64,000 nucleotides of DNA from Thecaphora thlaspeos (taxonomy: Eukaryota; Basidiomycota; Ustilaginomycetes; Urocystidales; Glomosporiaceae). The DNA lies in NCBI GenBank assembly GCA_900291925.1, contig UWYS01000029.1:62001-126000 (forward strand), given 5' to 3'. This document shows positions 1-10,623 of the stretch, piece after piece. Position numbers and translations under genes: made by a program. Numbering within the stretch: the first letter of the stretch is position 1; each line of letters opens with the position of its first letter. The notes under the pieces are model-generated. The model was not told the DNA's origin, searched no databases, and saw nothing but the letters and a program-made list of their open reading frames with translations.

Positions 1-90
1 TCTACGACCACCACCAGCAACGACGGCCCGAAGCATCCCAGCGATCCACGGTCGGGCCACGACCGGTCGGGATCCCGAAGCGTCGCCCAC

Positions 91-2475
91 ATGGAGGCGA
101 ACAACGGTGCCGTCTCATCGCTGAGGTCGAGCCCCGTGAACAGCGGCACCGCCACACCGCGGCTGGGATCGAGCAGCGTCCACGTCCCGGCCCACGTGCA
201 CTCATATGCCGCCTTGCTCGCGGCACAGAACAAGCTCGGCCCCATCCCTGTACCACAGGGCGTGGCGATCGCGAACGCCGTCGGGCAACAGCAGGAGGAT
301 TCGGGAGGGGCCGTCGAAGACACCACGACGGCGCTGCAACAGCACGCCAACGGACGGTTGTCCGCCTATCGCCCCGGTTTCCAGCCCAGGGGAGCGTACA
401 GGGTCCGCACCGATGAGTTCATCGAGGCGAGGCAGCGGAGACGCAGCGAAGGCGAGATGGACGCGCAGAGGATGGAGAGGCGTCTGGCCAAGGTGAGTCG
501 AGTTGATCGGTGTGAGCGCATGGCTGAAGCGCATGGCTGACAGTGATCTGTGCCACTTTGCCTGCCTTCTTCCCTCTTCACATTGTCACCTTCCCCCTCA
601 TACCCTCCCGCGCTGCAGCTGATAGCCATCCACTTTGCACCGCAAGCCATCGAAGAGGCCGGCGAGAAGGGCGCTGGCTCGATGATGGCCGCGCCGATGC
701 TCGACGTTGATCTGTCCGAGCTCCGGCGCGACCCCAAGTCGGTGCTGCGCAAAGGCGGCTCGGACCTGTGGAGTTCGTTGCGGGCGCGCGGCCGGGGCGA
801 GGACCTGGCCAAGCGGGCGGCGGAGCAGAGCATCGTCAATTGGCAGAACGACGACGAGGTCAAGGCTTGTCCCATCTGCAGCACCACATTCAGCCTTACG
901 GTGCGCAAGCACCACTGCCGCCTCTGCGGACGCGTCGTCTGCGCATCGCCGCACCTCTCGCGGCCGACGTGGCCCGACGGGATCGGCCCACCGGGCAACG
1001 AGGTCAACAGGGAAGCGGCATCGGCCGAGCAGAGGCAACAGCTCGACAAAAAGTGCTCGTCGCTCATCGTGGCCGATCCGGTGACGGGCAAGATCGAGGA
1101 TGGCAGGGATGCCAAGGCCGTCACCGTCGCGGCCAAGTCGGGAGCGGAGGCCAACGGCGATCCCAAGGGTGTGCGGATCTGCCGTGACTGCAAGAGCGTC
1201 ATCAGGTGAGGGCCTGACGCTCTTGCTCTGTTGCACTCTGTCGTCGAGGCGATTGTGTGGCATGCTAACTGACTGTCTACATCCTTTGGCCATAAACGTT
1301 ACACCGCGTGGCGAGCAGGAAACGGCAGTACATGATCGATGACGGGACCGTTCCAGCCTACCTGAAGCTATACGAGGTAAGTCTCGCCTATGGCCCCAGG
1401 AACTAGCACCGATTGGGTGGGGCGTCAACGCTGACGGCAGAGAATATGCGCTGCCTTTCGTCCCGACAGGCGCTGATGCAGGTGCAGAGGGACATCGAAG
1501 AGTCGCTGCCAGAGTTTCAAGAGATGGTGCTGGGTCTGCAGTAAGTTGCTGTCGCGCTCGTTGGACTCACAGTGGCGCGGAAAGGAGGCTGACCTTTGGA
1601 TGCTCGGCTATCTCGCGTCGCCTCGCAGGAAACACGATCACACTGCCGCGCTAGGATCGTCGGTCAAGGCCAACGCTGAGCTGCAGCGGGATGCTGCGCA
1701 GGCGCGCAAGCAGCTGCTGGCCAACTTTGCGACGTACGACGAGCTGGCCAAGCGGATCCGCAAGCTTCCCGTCCCGGCGTCGAGAAGCATTAGCAGCAGC
1801 AGCAGCAGCAGCGATGCGGCTCAAGAGAGGCTGCAGCAGGCCATCTGGACCAAGGCCAACCTGTTTCTGCAGCAGAATGTGAGTTGGCCAGATGCTGTTG
1901 TGCGTGCAGAGAAAGAGGCAGCCGGGTATGGAGAGCTGACCAGTGCCTATGCGTGCTGTTGTGACTCGCTTCAGATGCTTCCGCTGCGGAGCCTGCCGAA
2001 GGCGGGAAGCAAGAAGGCAGAGGGAGGCGAAGGGATGAAGTCGAAGAGGGCAGCGGTGGCCAAGAGGCCGGACAAGCAAGGGCGAGACGGATCGGTGAGC
2101 TCAATGGCGTCGTTCCAGACGTGGTTGGGTGGCAAGGCACGACAGGGTGGGGGCGGTGGTGAGGCGATGACACTGGCGGAAGCTTCGCGGATGCAGGCGG
2201 ACGAGCTGTACGAGCGAGCGGGAGAGGTGGACGAGGAGGGAAGTGGGAAGGAAGACGAGGTGGGCGAGGTGGACGTCGCAGCGTTGAAGGAGCAGCTGGG
2301 CGTTTTGCTGGAGCAGGAGCGGCTGGTGGCAGGCTACGTGGAGAGCGCGAGCCGGGCGCGCAAGTTTGAGGATGCGCGCACGCTCAAGACGAATCACGAG
2401 GAGCTGTGCAAAGAGATTGTTCGCATGCAGAGGAGGCTGGTAGTCAAGGGCGTAGAGAGGAAGGCGGCGGTGTAG
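91..2475 (+). CDS. VAC1: Vac1/Pep7-like FYVE zinc-finger protein (rabenosyn family), 5' end open to window edge
   Basis: Proposed exons are 91-492, 619-1205, 1319-1376, 1470-1540, 1629-1878 and 1975-2475. All donors are GTGAGT, GTAAGT or GTGAGG and all acceptors end in AG; they join in frame to 622 residues. A FYVE-type finger begins near residue 218 with CPIC, followed by the signature KHHCRLCGRVVC. The final pair CRDC comes about 75 residues later, so the finger carries a long insertion. The C-terminus (LLEQERLVAGYVESASRARK) resembles the Rab-binding coiled coil of rabenosyn/Vac1. Family members bind PI3P and Rab5/Vps21 and tether Golgi-derived vesicles to endosomes for vacuolar sorting. 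The frame stays open upstream of the ATG at 91 to base 1, so the true start may lie outside the window. Residues 1-130 look disordered. Confidence is high for family and moderate for the start. Confidence 0.85.
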
Positions 2476-2977
2476 GCGCTAGAGCGCGAGGAAGCAGTGC
2501 GTGGAATGGCAGCGAGGCTGTTGCTGTTGCTGTTGCTGTGTCTCTGGACGTTGGCGCTGTGCTGGCTGCGGCTGTGGCTGGAAGATGTGTGGTGACTCTG
2601 CTGCGGCGCCGAGGTGGAGGGAGGGGCGAGGGGTGGCCTGCAGGGACCCTGCAGACATTCCAAAGTAGCCTGCGATCAACGCCTCAACCAGCGGCAATTC
2701 AATCAATCAATAATCAAATCTGCTTGGCGCCTCGCTCAGGGGCCTACAGTGACTAACCTCCACTCTGCTCCACCATACCACTCCACTCCACCACCACCAC
2801 CACCACCACCATCGCCGTCAGCCAGCCAGACAGCAGGCACGCGGCCATCGCACAGACATCCCACCTCGTACTGTATTTCTTCCACCTTTCTCTCCTACAG
2901 CTGTCGCACGCACTGCATCCCCATCCGCTACAACGAGCCAGAGCACTAGCACACCCGTCGTCCCACCCCACCTCACC
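2476..2977. other. intergenic region VAC1-SAC1
   Basis: This 0.5 kb lies between two genes in the same direction. It holds a GCTGTTGCTGTTGCT-like triplet tract near 2518-2540 and a CACCAC run near 2791-2811. It should contain the VAC1 3'UTR and the promoter/5'UTR of the next gene. No other feature is supported. Confidence 0.5.
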
Positions 2978-5498
2978 ATGCCAACCCCCTTTGCCATCCC
3001 ACCCTTCGCCCATCCGCTGCCAGAACGCAAGCTCGGCCTGGTAGCCACCGCCGATGGCCTCTACATCATCCCGCGCACACACCACCTCCACCCCGCCTCG
3101 ACCGACAAGCAGCAACAGCAGCAGCACCACCACCCACAGCATGGCCACGCCCACTCCTCCTCTACACCTTCATCGCCGCCCACATCAAACGCCCGTCGCT
3201 TCGCCCCCTTTAGCGCAGCCGCAAAACGCCTGACAAACGGCAGCCTCGGTCCGGGTCTTGCCGCCAGTCCTTCCTCACCTGCCGCTGTCCACGCTCCTCC
3301 TCTCCCTCCTTCGCTACCGCAGCAGAGTTCATCCACGCCTTCCCTGCCAGACGCAGTGAGAGTGGGCTGGGGCAAAGACGGAGCGTTGCAACGCATCCCG
3401 CACGCCCAATGGACGGCCACGCTCCACAACCTGCGCACCAGCAACCACGGCGAAGCAGTGCAGGAATTGACGATCCACGGCCTTGTAGGACTCGAACGCC
3501 TCTTCAATCGCGCCTACCTCTTCGTCATCACCGCTCGCAAAGATGCCGGCCAGCTGGGCCACGCCACGCGCAAAATCTACTGCTGCTCCGGCGTCCTCGC
3601 CATCCCGCTCGAACAGGACAAGGCCACCGAGGTCATCGCGATGCAGATGCACAAGGACAAGGCGGCAAGAAAGGGCGAAACGCAGACGCAAGACAGTCAG
3701 AGCGAGGATAAGACGATCGATGAAGAAGACAACGACACCGACGGAGAGGACGACGTAGAGACGCCAGCGGCCATACCGCGCGAACCCTTCTTTGCGCAAG
3801 CGCAGCTCGGATCGGGCGCCGCAACGGCGAGAGCGCCAAAGTCCAAGGCGTGGTCGACTCGCGAAAGCGTACGCACCTTCTCCCAGGGCCGACTGGGCGA
3901 CGGTAGTGCTGCCGAGCAAGAGACCGGAAAGGACGAAATCGAGGACGTCGATCTGCCAACTGCCGACGGTACTGCCGAGGCGAAAGGGGTAGAGGACGTC
4001 ACGACGACGACGACGTCGGAAGGGACAGAGGCAGCGACAGCGACGCCGACGCCGGACGAAGCATGGCGCCACGCTACGCGCCTCGAGCTCGAGGAAAAGG
4101 TAGTCAAGGAGACGAGCAAGCACTTTGCGCGAGGCGAATTCTGGTTCGCCTACGACTTCGACCTGACCACATCGATGCAAAAGAAGCACGACACGCTGGC
4201 CAGCTGCAAGCCTATCCCTTCCAAGGCAACGTCGACAACGACGACGACCAAGACGACGCAACCAGAGTCAGGAAGCGGTGACGCGCCGGCGCCATCTTTC
4301 GAAGAGCCGCTGTCCAACCTCCCGCTGTGGCGACGAGCGGACCGAAGGTTCTGGCACAACGAACACCTCTCGCGCGACCTGATCTCCGCTGGTCTGGACG
4401 CCTTTATCCTCCCGCTGATGCAGGGATACCTTCAGATCGTCTCTCTTCCCCTTTCCAACACGGACCCACACGACGACGACGACGACGACAAAGACGAAAC
4501 GACAGCAACGTTGATCGTCATTTCTCGACGGAGCAAAGAACGTGCCGGCTTGCGATACCAACGTCGAGGAATCAACGAACAAGGTCAAGTGGCCAACTTT
4601 GTCGAGACGGAACAGATCCTTTTACTCGATCATCCCTCGTCGTCGTCGTCGTCGTCGTCAGCAATATCGAGGAGGAGACAACTATTCTCATTCGTCCAAA
4701 TTCGAGGATCCATACCACTCTTCTGGTCGCAATCGCCCTTTTCACTCAAACCTCCTCCCGTACTTGAACGATCCGAGGTGGAAAACGAGCAAGCGTGTGC
4801 CCGGCATTTCCAAATCCAAACGAAAATGTACGGACGTTTGGTCTGTATCAATTTGGCGGAACAGACGGGTAAGGAAGGTGTCATTTCAAAGAGGTACAAA
4901 GAGACGGTGCAGAAGTTGGACCTTTTCCGTGTTGGTGAGGGACAGGAGAAGGAGAAGGAGGGGGGAGGTGGGGAAGAGGAAGGGAAAGGGGAAGGGGAAG
5001 GGGAAGGGGAAGGGGATGGGGATGGGGGATGGTAGAGTATAGAGATTTCGACTTTCACAAGGAATGTGCGGGGATGAAGTTTGAGAATGTGAGTTACAGT
5101 ATGCACCAATACGATGCGGACACCACCTTGGTTTATCGACAAAAGAGAAAGAAACATCTGACCCAATCTCCCTCTTCCCTCCCCCTTTTCTTTTTTTTTT
5201 TTTTTTTTTTTTTTTTTTCTCTTTCTTCGCCGCTCATTTCCTTTCCTATCCCCGCGAGGTTTAGGTGCAAAATCTAATAAAGGACATGCAAGCAACACTC
5301 TCTCGTTTCTCTTACTTCCACACCCTCTCCCCTCCCTTCTCCCTTTCAGTCATATCCAAACAAACAGGAACTTTTAGAACTTCCTGTCTAGATTGTCTAG
5401 ATAGGACAAACGTCGTACAATCTGCTTTTGCACGCGTCGTTTTGCAGCGTTGGTTGGATGGTGCCGTGATAACAGCAGGTGACACTGTATCGACGTAG
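2978..5498 (+). CDS. SAC1: Sac1-like phosphoinositide phosphatase, truncated after the catalytic motif
   Basis: Exons 2978-4934, 5036-5088 and 5265-5498 join in frame to 747 residues. The first intron (donor GTGAGG) consists of GGGGAA-type repeats, and the second contains about 29 consecutive T. SAC-domain blocks are visible: FNRAYLFVITARKDAG, FWFAYDFDLTTSMQKK, RRFWHNEHLSRDLI, SFVQIRGSIPLFWSQ, and DFDFHKECAGMKFEN created by the first splice. The catalytic CX5R motif CLDCLDR starts at residue 711. Known Sac1 enzymes dephosphorylate PI4P at the ER/Golgi and are anchored by two C-terminal membrane helices. Here only 36 residues follow the catalytic Cys, against roughly 230 in yeast Sac1, and no hydrophobic segment is found before the tRNA gene at 5681. 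An acidic, disordered insertion fills about residues 230-370. It may be a pseudogene or a soluble variant; the catalytic motif itself is intact. Confidence 0.75.
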
Positions 5499-5680
5499 GT
5501 TCGAGATGGCTGTAATAGTTACATTGTCCCCCCCCCCCAATGTCCTTTGAGGCTGGGTTGGTGATGGTCGTGGTGAGATTGGACGAGGATGGGTAGGGTA
5601 TGGCCGCAAGTGTGCGATGACCAATAAAATCCACAGTAGTTCTATTATATATACACCGCATTAAGATTTGGTTATCATTT

Positions 5681-5788
5681 GCCCCTTTAGCTCAGTGGTA
5701 GCAGCGTGTCACTAGTAATCTAAATTCCTGTCCGAATCTTAAGGGAAGTTTCATGACAAGGTCGCTTGTTCGAATCAGGCAAGAGGTA
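5681..5788 (+). tRNA. tRNA-Thr (anticodon AGT) with intron
   Basis: The cloverleaf was folded by hand. The acceptor is 5681-5687 with 5781-5787 (one C-A mismatch and one G-U). The D-stem GCTC pairs with CAGC with one mismatch, and the loop contains GG. The anticodon stem TGTCA (5707-5711) pairs perfectly with TGACA (5754-5758). The anticodon AGT is at 5714-5716. The T-arm 5764-5780 carries loop TTCGAAT; relative to the usual GCTGG stem it has paired changes that keep base pairing. The intron, about 5718-5752 (35 nt), sits one base 3' of the anticodon as in eukaryotic tRNAs. A T7 run at 5792-5798 is a fitting RNA polymerase III terminator. The mismatches leave some chance of a decaying copy. 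Confidence 0.8.
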
Positions 5789-6118
5789 AGGTTTTTTTAT
5801 AATCTTTGCTCGTCTTTCGAAAAATAAATAATGGAAAAAATAATAAAAAGAAATTCCTCTTGCTCTATGACTCGTTTGAAAAGCGATCCGACCAAATTTT
5901 CATTACTATGCATCAGATTGCGCAGGATAACCATCTGCCCATGCACCGGGCCCCCTCGCCTCCAAACACAGGTCAGTCCTTTCATCGATGAAGATCACAG
6001 TTGTCGATCAATGTGGATGTATTCCTTGCGATGCAGAGACAGAGACAGTATTGAAATGACCACGACGACGACGACAACAAAAACAAGCGCTCAGGTGGCA
6101 CCGATGAGTTTTGGCGCT
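5789..6118. other. AT-rich spacer between tRNA-Thr and ETF-QO 3' end
   Basis: The stretch is clearly more AT-rich than its surroundings (for example near 5790-5860). It should contain the 3'UTR of the minus-strand ETF-QO gene. No gene is supported. Confidence 0.4.
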
Positions 6119-8092
6119 TTAGGTCATCGAGTACTTGGGTCCTCCGCCGCCTTCGGGGACGTCCCACCTGATGCTCTGATCCGGCGTCTTGATGCTGCAG
6201 GTGTAGCAGTGGATACAGTTCTGCGAGTTGATGACTAGCTTCTTTCCCAGCGCATCTTCGCCTCCCTCTTCTGCGTCGACGTACTCGTACACCCCGGCGG
6301 GACAGGCTCGACCGAGCGGACCGTCGTACATGCCGACGTTGCGCTCGACGTGACCCTTGTAGTCGCCGTCTTTCACCACAAGGTGGACAGGCTGGTCTTC
6401 GGCGTGGTTGGTTCCCGTCCTGCTGACGGATGTGAGGATGTCAAACGACAACTTGCCGTCCGGCTTAGGGTACTCGATCACCTCGCACTGCGACGCCGGC
6501 TTCGTCTGGGCGTGGTCCTCGCCGACGTGGTGGAACGTCCAAGGCGTCCGACCTTTGAGGACGAGCGAGTCGATCCCCGAGTAGGCGATCCCGCCCCACA
6601 TGCCGAGCGGGTTGTGGAAGCTAGGCCGCAGGTTGCGCACCTCGTACAGCTCCTTCATCACGTAGCTATCGTCCAGCTTCGCCTTGAACTCGGCCAGGTC
6701 GATCTGGTCGGTCGAGCCGGACTCGGTGCGCTTGGCCAGCGCGTCGACGACCGCCTCGGCCGCGATGATGCCGCTCTTCATGGCGTTGTGCGTCCCCTTG
6801 ATCTTGGGCACGTTGAGGAAGCCCGCCGCGCAGCCTAGCAGCGCGCCGCCGGGGAAGTGGAGCTTGGGGATCGACTGGTAGCCGCCCTCGTTGAGAGTGC
6901 GTGCGCCGTACGCGAGGCACTCGCCGCCCTCGAGCAGGTCCTTGAAGAAGGGGTGGTGCTTCATCCGCTGGAACTCGCGGAACGGGCTGAGGTGAGGGTT
7001 GGGGTAATCCAGGCCGACGACGAGGCCGATCGAGACCATGTTGTCCTCCATGTGGTAGGTCCACGAGCCGCCGTACGTCTTTGCATCGAGCGGCCAACCC
7101 ATTGTGTGGGTGACCAGGCCTGCCTGGTGCTTCTCAGGCTTGACGCGCCACACCTCCTTGACGCCGAGGCCGTACGTCTGCGGATCGGCGCCGACGGCAT
7201 CGCGCAGCCCAAGCTCGCGGATCATCTTCTGCGTCATCGAGCCGTGCGCGCCCTCGGCGAAGAGGGTGATGGGCGCGTGGAACTCCATGCCCGGCTCGAA
7301 GCTGTCCTTCGGCTGGCGCTCCTTGTTGAGGCCGATCTCGTTGGTCACAACGCCCTTCAGTCCGATCTTTTTGCCGCTCTCGTCCGTCTCCCAGATGGGC
7401 GAGGAGGCGGCGAAGCCCGGGTAGATCTCTACGCCCACCGCCTCGGCCTGCTCGCCGAGCCAGGCCGTGACGCGCGAGAGCGAGACGATGTAGTTGCCCT
7501 TGTTGGACATCTGCGGCGGGTGGGGCATGGGGAAGGAGCCGTTGGGCGTGAGGAAACGCATTTGGTCCTGGAGGGCGGGCTGGTTGAGCGGTGCGCCCAT
7601 CTCCTTCCAGTCTGGGAAGAGCTCCTCGAGGGCGCGCGGCTCGATGACGGCGCCCGAGAGGATGTGGTTGCCGACCTCGGGGCCCTTTTCGAGAACGACG
7701 ACGCGGATCTCTTCGCCGTTTTGCTCGGCGAGCTGCTTGATCTTGATGGCGGCGCTGAGACCAGCGGGACCACCGCCGACGATGACAACGTCGGCCTCGT
7801 CAGAGACGCGCTCGACCTTGGCGAGGTCGAAAGGCTCGTCGACCTCGTCGGCGGGCACGGCTCTTCTTGAGGGTGTGGAGCTGGTGAAGGCTCTGCGGGA
7901 GGCGACGGCGGATGCTGCGCTGCGGGCGAGAGGCGTCATGGTCGTGGTCGTCGGTGTGTAGGTGAACAGCGACCTGGACGCGGCGGTTGTTGTGGTAGAG
8001 GTGGAAGCGACAGCGCCAGCTCGGAGGAGCGAGTGGCGGACGGCCGAGACGAGGCGCGCCGGTGCGACGGTTACAGCCCTAGATGCTAGCAT
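6119..8092 (-). CDS. CIR2: electron transfer flavoprotein-ubiquinone oxidoreductase, mitochondrial
   Basis: A single exon encodes 657 residues, close to the roughly 620-residue family length plus a long presequence. The first 80 residues are rich in Arg/Ser/Thr/Ala and lack acids, as in a mitochondrial targeting peptide. The FAD-binding motif VVIVGGGPAGLSAA lies near residues 102-115. A C-terminal 4Fe-4S ferredoxin-like site uses Cys597 (ACPAG) plus the cluster CIHCYTC at residues 626-632. The enzyme passes electrons from ETF, reduced by acyl-CoA and amino-acid dehydrogenases, to ubiquinone at the inner membrane. The frame continues unbroken from the ATG at 8092 to the TGA-side stop at 6119. 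All key residues are present. Confidence 0.95.
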   Translation of the reverse strand: MLASRAVTVAPARLVSAVRHSLLRAGAVASTSTTTTAASRSLFTYTPTTTTMTPLARSAASAVASRRAFTSSTPSRRAVPADEVDEPFDLAKVERVSDEADVVIVGGGPAGLSAAIKIKQLAEQNGEEIRVVVLEKGPEVGNHILSGAVIEPRALEELFPDWKEMGAPLNQPALQDQMRFLTPNGSFPMPHPPQMSNKGNYIVSLSRVTAWLGEQAEAVGVEIYPGFAASSPIWETDESGKKIGLKGVVTNEIGLNKERQPKDSFEPGMEFHAPITLFAEGAHGSMTQKMIRELGLRDAVGADPQTYGLGVKEVWRVKPEKHQAGLVTHTMGWPLDAKTYGGSWTYHMEDNMVSIGLVVGLDYPNPHLSPFREFQRMKHHPFFKDLLEGGECLAYGARTLNEGGYQSIPKLHFPGGALLGCAAGFLNVPKIKGTHNAMKSGIIAAEAVVDALAKRTESGSTDQIDLAEFKAKLDDSYVMKELYEVRNLRPSFHNPLGMWGGIAYSGIDSLVLKGRTPWTFHHVGEDHAQTKPASQCEVIEYPKPDGKLSFDILTSVSRTGTNHAEDQPVHLVVKDGDYKGHVERNVGMYDGPLGRACPAGVYEYVDAEEGGEDALGKKLVINSQNCIHCYTCSIKTPDQSIRWDVPEGGGGPKYSMT

Positions 8093-8903
8093 GTTGGGCG
8101 AGCAGTGTGCGCGTGAGTTGACGACAGACCCATAAGCGTTGGATGTAGTGCTAGCTGTGCCGTGGGAGTGTGGGTGTCGCTAGACGGCGTAAGAGAGGAA
8201 GAGAGCTTGTCGCAGTGCTATGGCGGGCGATGTACAGAGGGAGCGGATGATGGTGGTTTGGAGGAAGTGTGCGTGCGCGGAAGTCGGGGCTGCCTTGCAA
8301 ACAAGAGAAGAGACGACGTCGCAGCAGAAAGCGAAGCGGCTCATGTCGAGGCGGCCATAGGAGCGGTTCAAGGCGCGCCTTGGCTGCCTGCGTGACTCAG
8401 CCAGCAGCCGTCGCTGACAAAGCAACGCAACACGCTGAGAAAAGCCAGAAGCGCCGGGCCCGGGAATACAACCGGCCAGGCCGCCGCCCTGCTGCTGCTG
8501 CTTTCACGGGCGCTTCGGCTCTAGCGGACGTCAGCAGCCTCAGCCCGCCCGGCCCCTCATCGCTAAGTAAAGCATCCGGCGGTCGGTTGCTCGCTCACCC
8601 GCGCGAGTCGGTCCCTTTGCGACGCCGTCCGCTTGATTAGCTCGGCGCGACGGCCGCCCGCCCGCTCTACGCCACTCCACTCAACTCTCGTCCGGCGTCG
8701 CTTCCTTGTCGCCAGTCGAGCTGGTGTTCGAGTGGCAATACGACGCGATGGACGCCACCGGTGTACAATGGCTTGTGACCCATGAGCAAGCAACCCAACG
8801 GGCTAGATGATGAAACTGTCCGCGGGTAGCATGGTAGATAGCAGAAGGCATCGAGGGTATACAGGAGGCGGTCGCCGCCTACACGCGGCTGAGAGAAACT
8901 CGA
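8093..8903. other. intergenic region upstream of ETF-QO
   Basis: This 0.8 kb lies between the ETF-QO start and the 3' end of the next minus-strand gene, so it is promoter and 3'UTR space. It contains GC-rich sequence and a few CTG triplets near 8495. No open frame here resembles a protein family, and no RNA gene was recognised. Confidence 0.4.
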
Positions 8904-10623
8904 TCATAGCCACAGTCGTCGCTTGAGGCCCTCGATCAGCGGTCCGAGGTATCCTGCGTTCGCCTTAGCTTCTTCCAGGCTGGGTATCGAGACAAGGCAA
9001 GGGCAAGAAAAGTGCATCAGCCATCTTGACTCTGACGCTATAGGCTTGGCGCAACGCAAAAGCAACAGCGCAGACTCACCTCTGCACCGTCCCGCTCTTG
9101 ACAAAGTCCTCATCGTCGGTGCAGGCGCCAACGTCCTGGTAGCACCTGACGAGTAGTTCGACGATCCTCTTGACCGTCTGCTTACTCGTCGACGTCTCGC
9201 CGCTCGTCGCGCCTTTCTGGTCCGTCTCTTGCTGACGTAAAGTGCGGCGCAGGGGAGGGAGCGGGAGGTCGAGCTGGAAGCCGAAGCGCGACCCGACAGT
9301 CGGGGCCGCCTTGGGCGAGGCGGTCAGGTCGAGGTCGTCAGACATGGCTCGGAACGCAAGCAGGCGGCTCGTCCCTGCCGCCAGAGGGGCCGGGCTCGGC
9401 AACTTGATCGAGGTCGTTGAATGGGCTCTGCGGAAAAAGAGAAGCCGGCGGGAGCGATAAAGGCAGGGTGGACCGTCGGTCAGCTCGACCGACGGGTGTG
9501 TAACAGAAGATGCTCGATCTCGCGTCAAGGGCATGGTTCACGTACCGGCTCTCGTCGTGTAGGTAGGTGACCAAGAAGCCCCAGTTGTCCTCGGGATGAT
9601 GGCCTTCGTTTGGATTGATGATGTAGAGGCCTAGAGGCGCGTCGATAGGAGGTCCGTACACCGGAAGGGCCGGGTGGTCAGCCTTGACTCTGCTAATGCG
9701 GCCACATATCTCTCGAAGCCAGGCCGGGGGGTGCCGTACGGCTCGCTCACCTTCCTTGATCCCGATGATGTCGCCGACTAGCACCTTTGTGAACTGCGAC
9801 AGGCGCTCGCCGGCAAAGTCGTAGCTGCACACGTAGAGCGCCTTTCGCGTCTGTGTATGTGTCTCCCGTCGAAAGGCGCGATGAAGACAATCACTAACTT
9901 CTCCTCTTGCCCTGTATACATGTATATGCCACCTGTCGGCTTCTGACTCACCAGGAGCACGACTTTCTCCTCGAGCTTTGTCGACTGTATCTGGTTGGGC
10001 TCCACGGGCGAGCAGAGCGTCCAGCCTCCGAGCAGCGCCTCGTCGTCCGGGACCACCTCCCCCTTGCAGCTCTCAATGGCGCTGGCGCGCACCCTGACGA
10101 GCCTTACTGCCTCGGACGGGTCTCTGTGCTCGAGGTCGTCGTAGTACCTCTCCAAGCCCGCCAGCCCGGTGGATCCGTAGACAAAGTCAAGCACCGTCTG
10201 ACGGAAGAAGTCGGTGACCGCCCCTTGAACCATGCGGTAGACGCTGTTTGCCGCGTCGTTGATCATCCCGATGAAGCTGCGCTTGCCCGTCCGGGTGAAG
10301 TCGACCTTGAGCGCATCGGTGTTGGAGTAGCAGTGCGAGATGGCGTTGGCGTTGTTGGCCCAGACGTCGTTGAAGGCGGCGTCGAGCGCCTTTTCGGAGA
10401 GGACGAAGCGGCGCCTGGCCTTGGGCTCGGCGGCGACGGTTGCGTCGTCCGTCGTTGTCGGAATCGCTGATGTGGCTGTAGCTGTGTCGGATACGACCTG
10501 CTGCTTGATGGGCTGCGAATCTATGGGCGAGGTGACAGAGGCCGGCGCTACCGCTGTGGCCACATTTTCTGCGGTCATCAATGGACTTGTGTGTTGTGTG
10601 GATTTGGGCGTGGGAGTCGTCAT
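8904..10623 (-). CDS. hSac2-domain-like protein (TPRG1/INPP5F-type domain)
   Basis: Minus-strand exons are 10623-9952, 9841-9751, 9687-9546, 9427-9080 and 8979-8904, giving 442 residues. Every junction keeps frame with GTGAGT, GTGAGC or GTACGT donors. The 63-nt third-segment intron (9688-9750) is a multiple of three and could also be retained. Residues 60-310 contain LYVCSYDF followed by LSQFTKVLVGDIIGIKE and DNWGFLVTYLHDESR. That pattern resembles the hSac2 domain of TPRG1 and the phosphoinositide phosphatase INPP5F. No SAC catalytic CX5R is present, so this would be a non-catalytic hSac2 protein; fungal relatives have no assigned role known to me. The C-terminus SLEEAKANAGYLGPLIEGL is well formed. 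The start at 10623 was chosen for its context; the frame is open to an upstream ATG at 10881. The gene model is firmer than the family name. Confidence 0.65.

Noticed and set aside
9688..9750. third intron of the hSac2-like gene as certain
   Set aside because: It is 63 nt, has splice signals, but is also open in frame; kept as likely, not claimed as proven.
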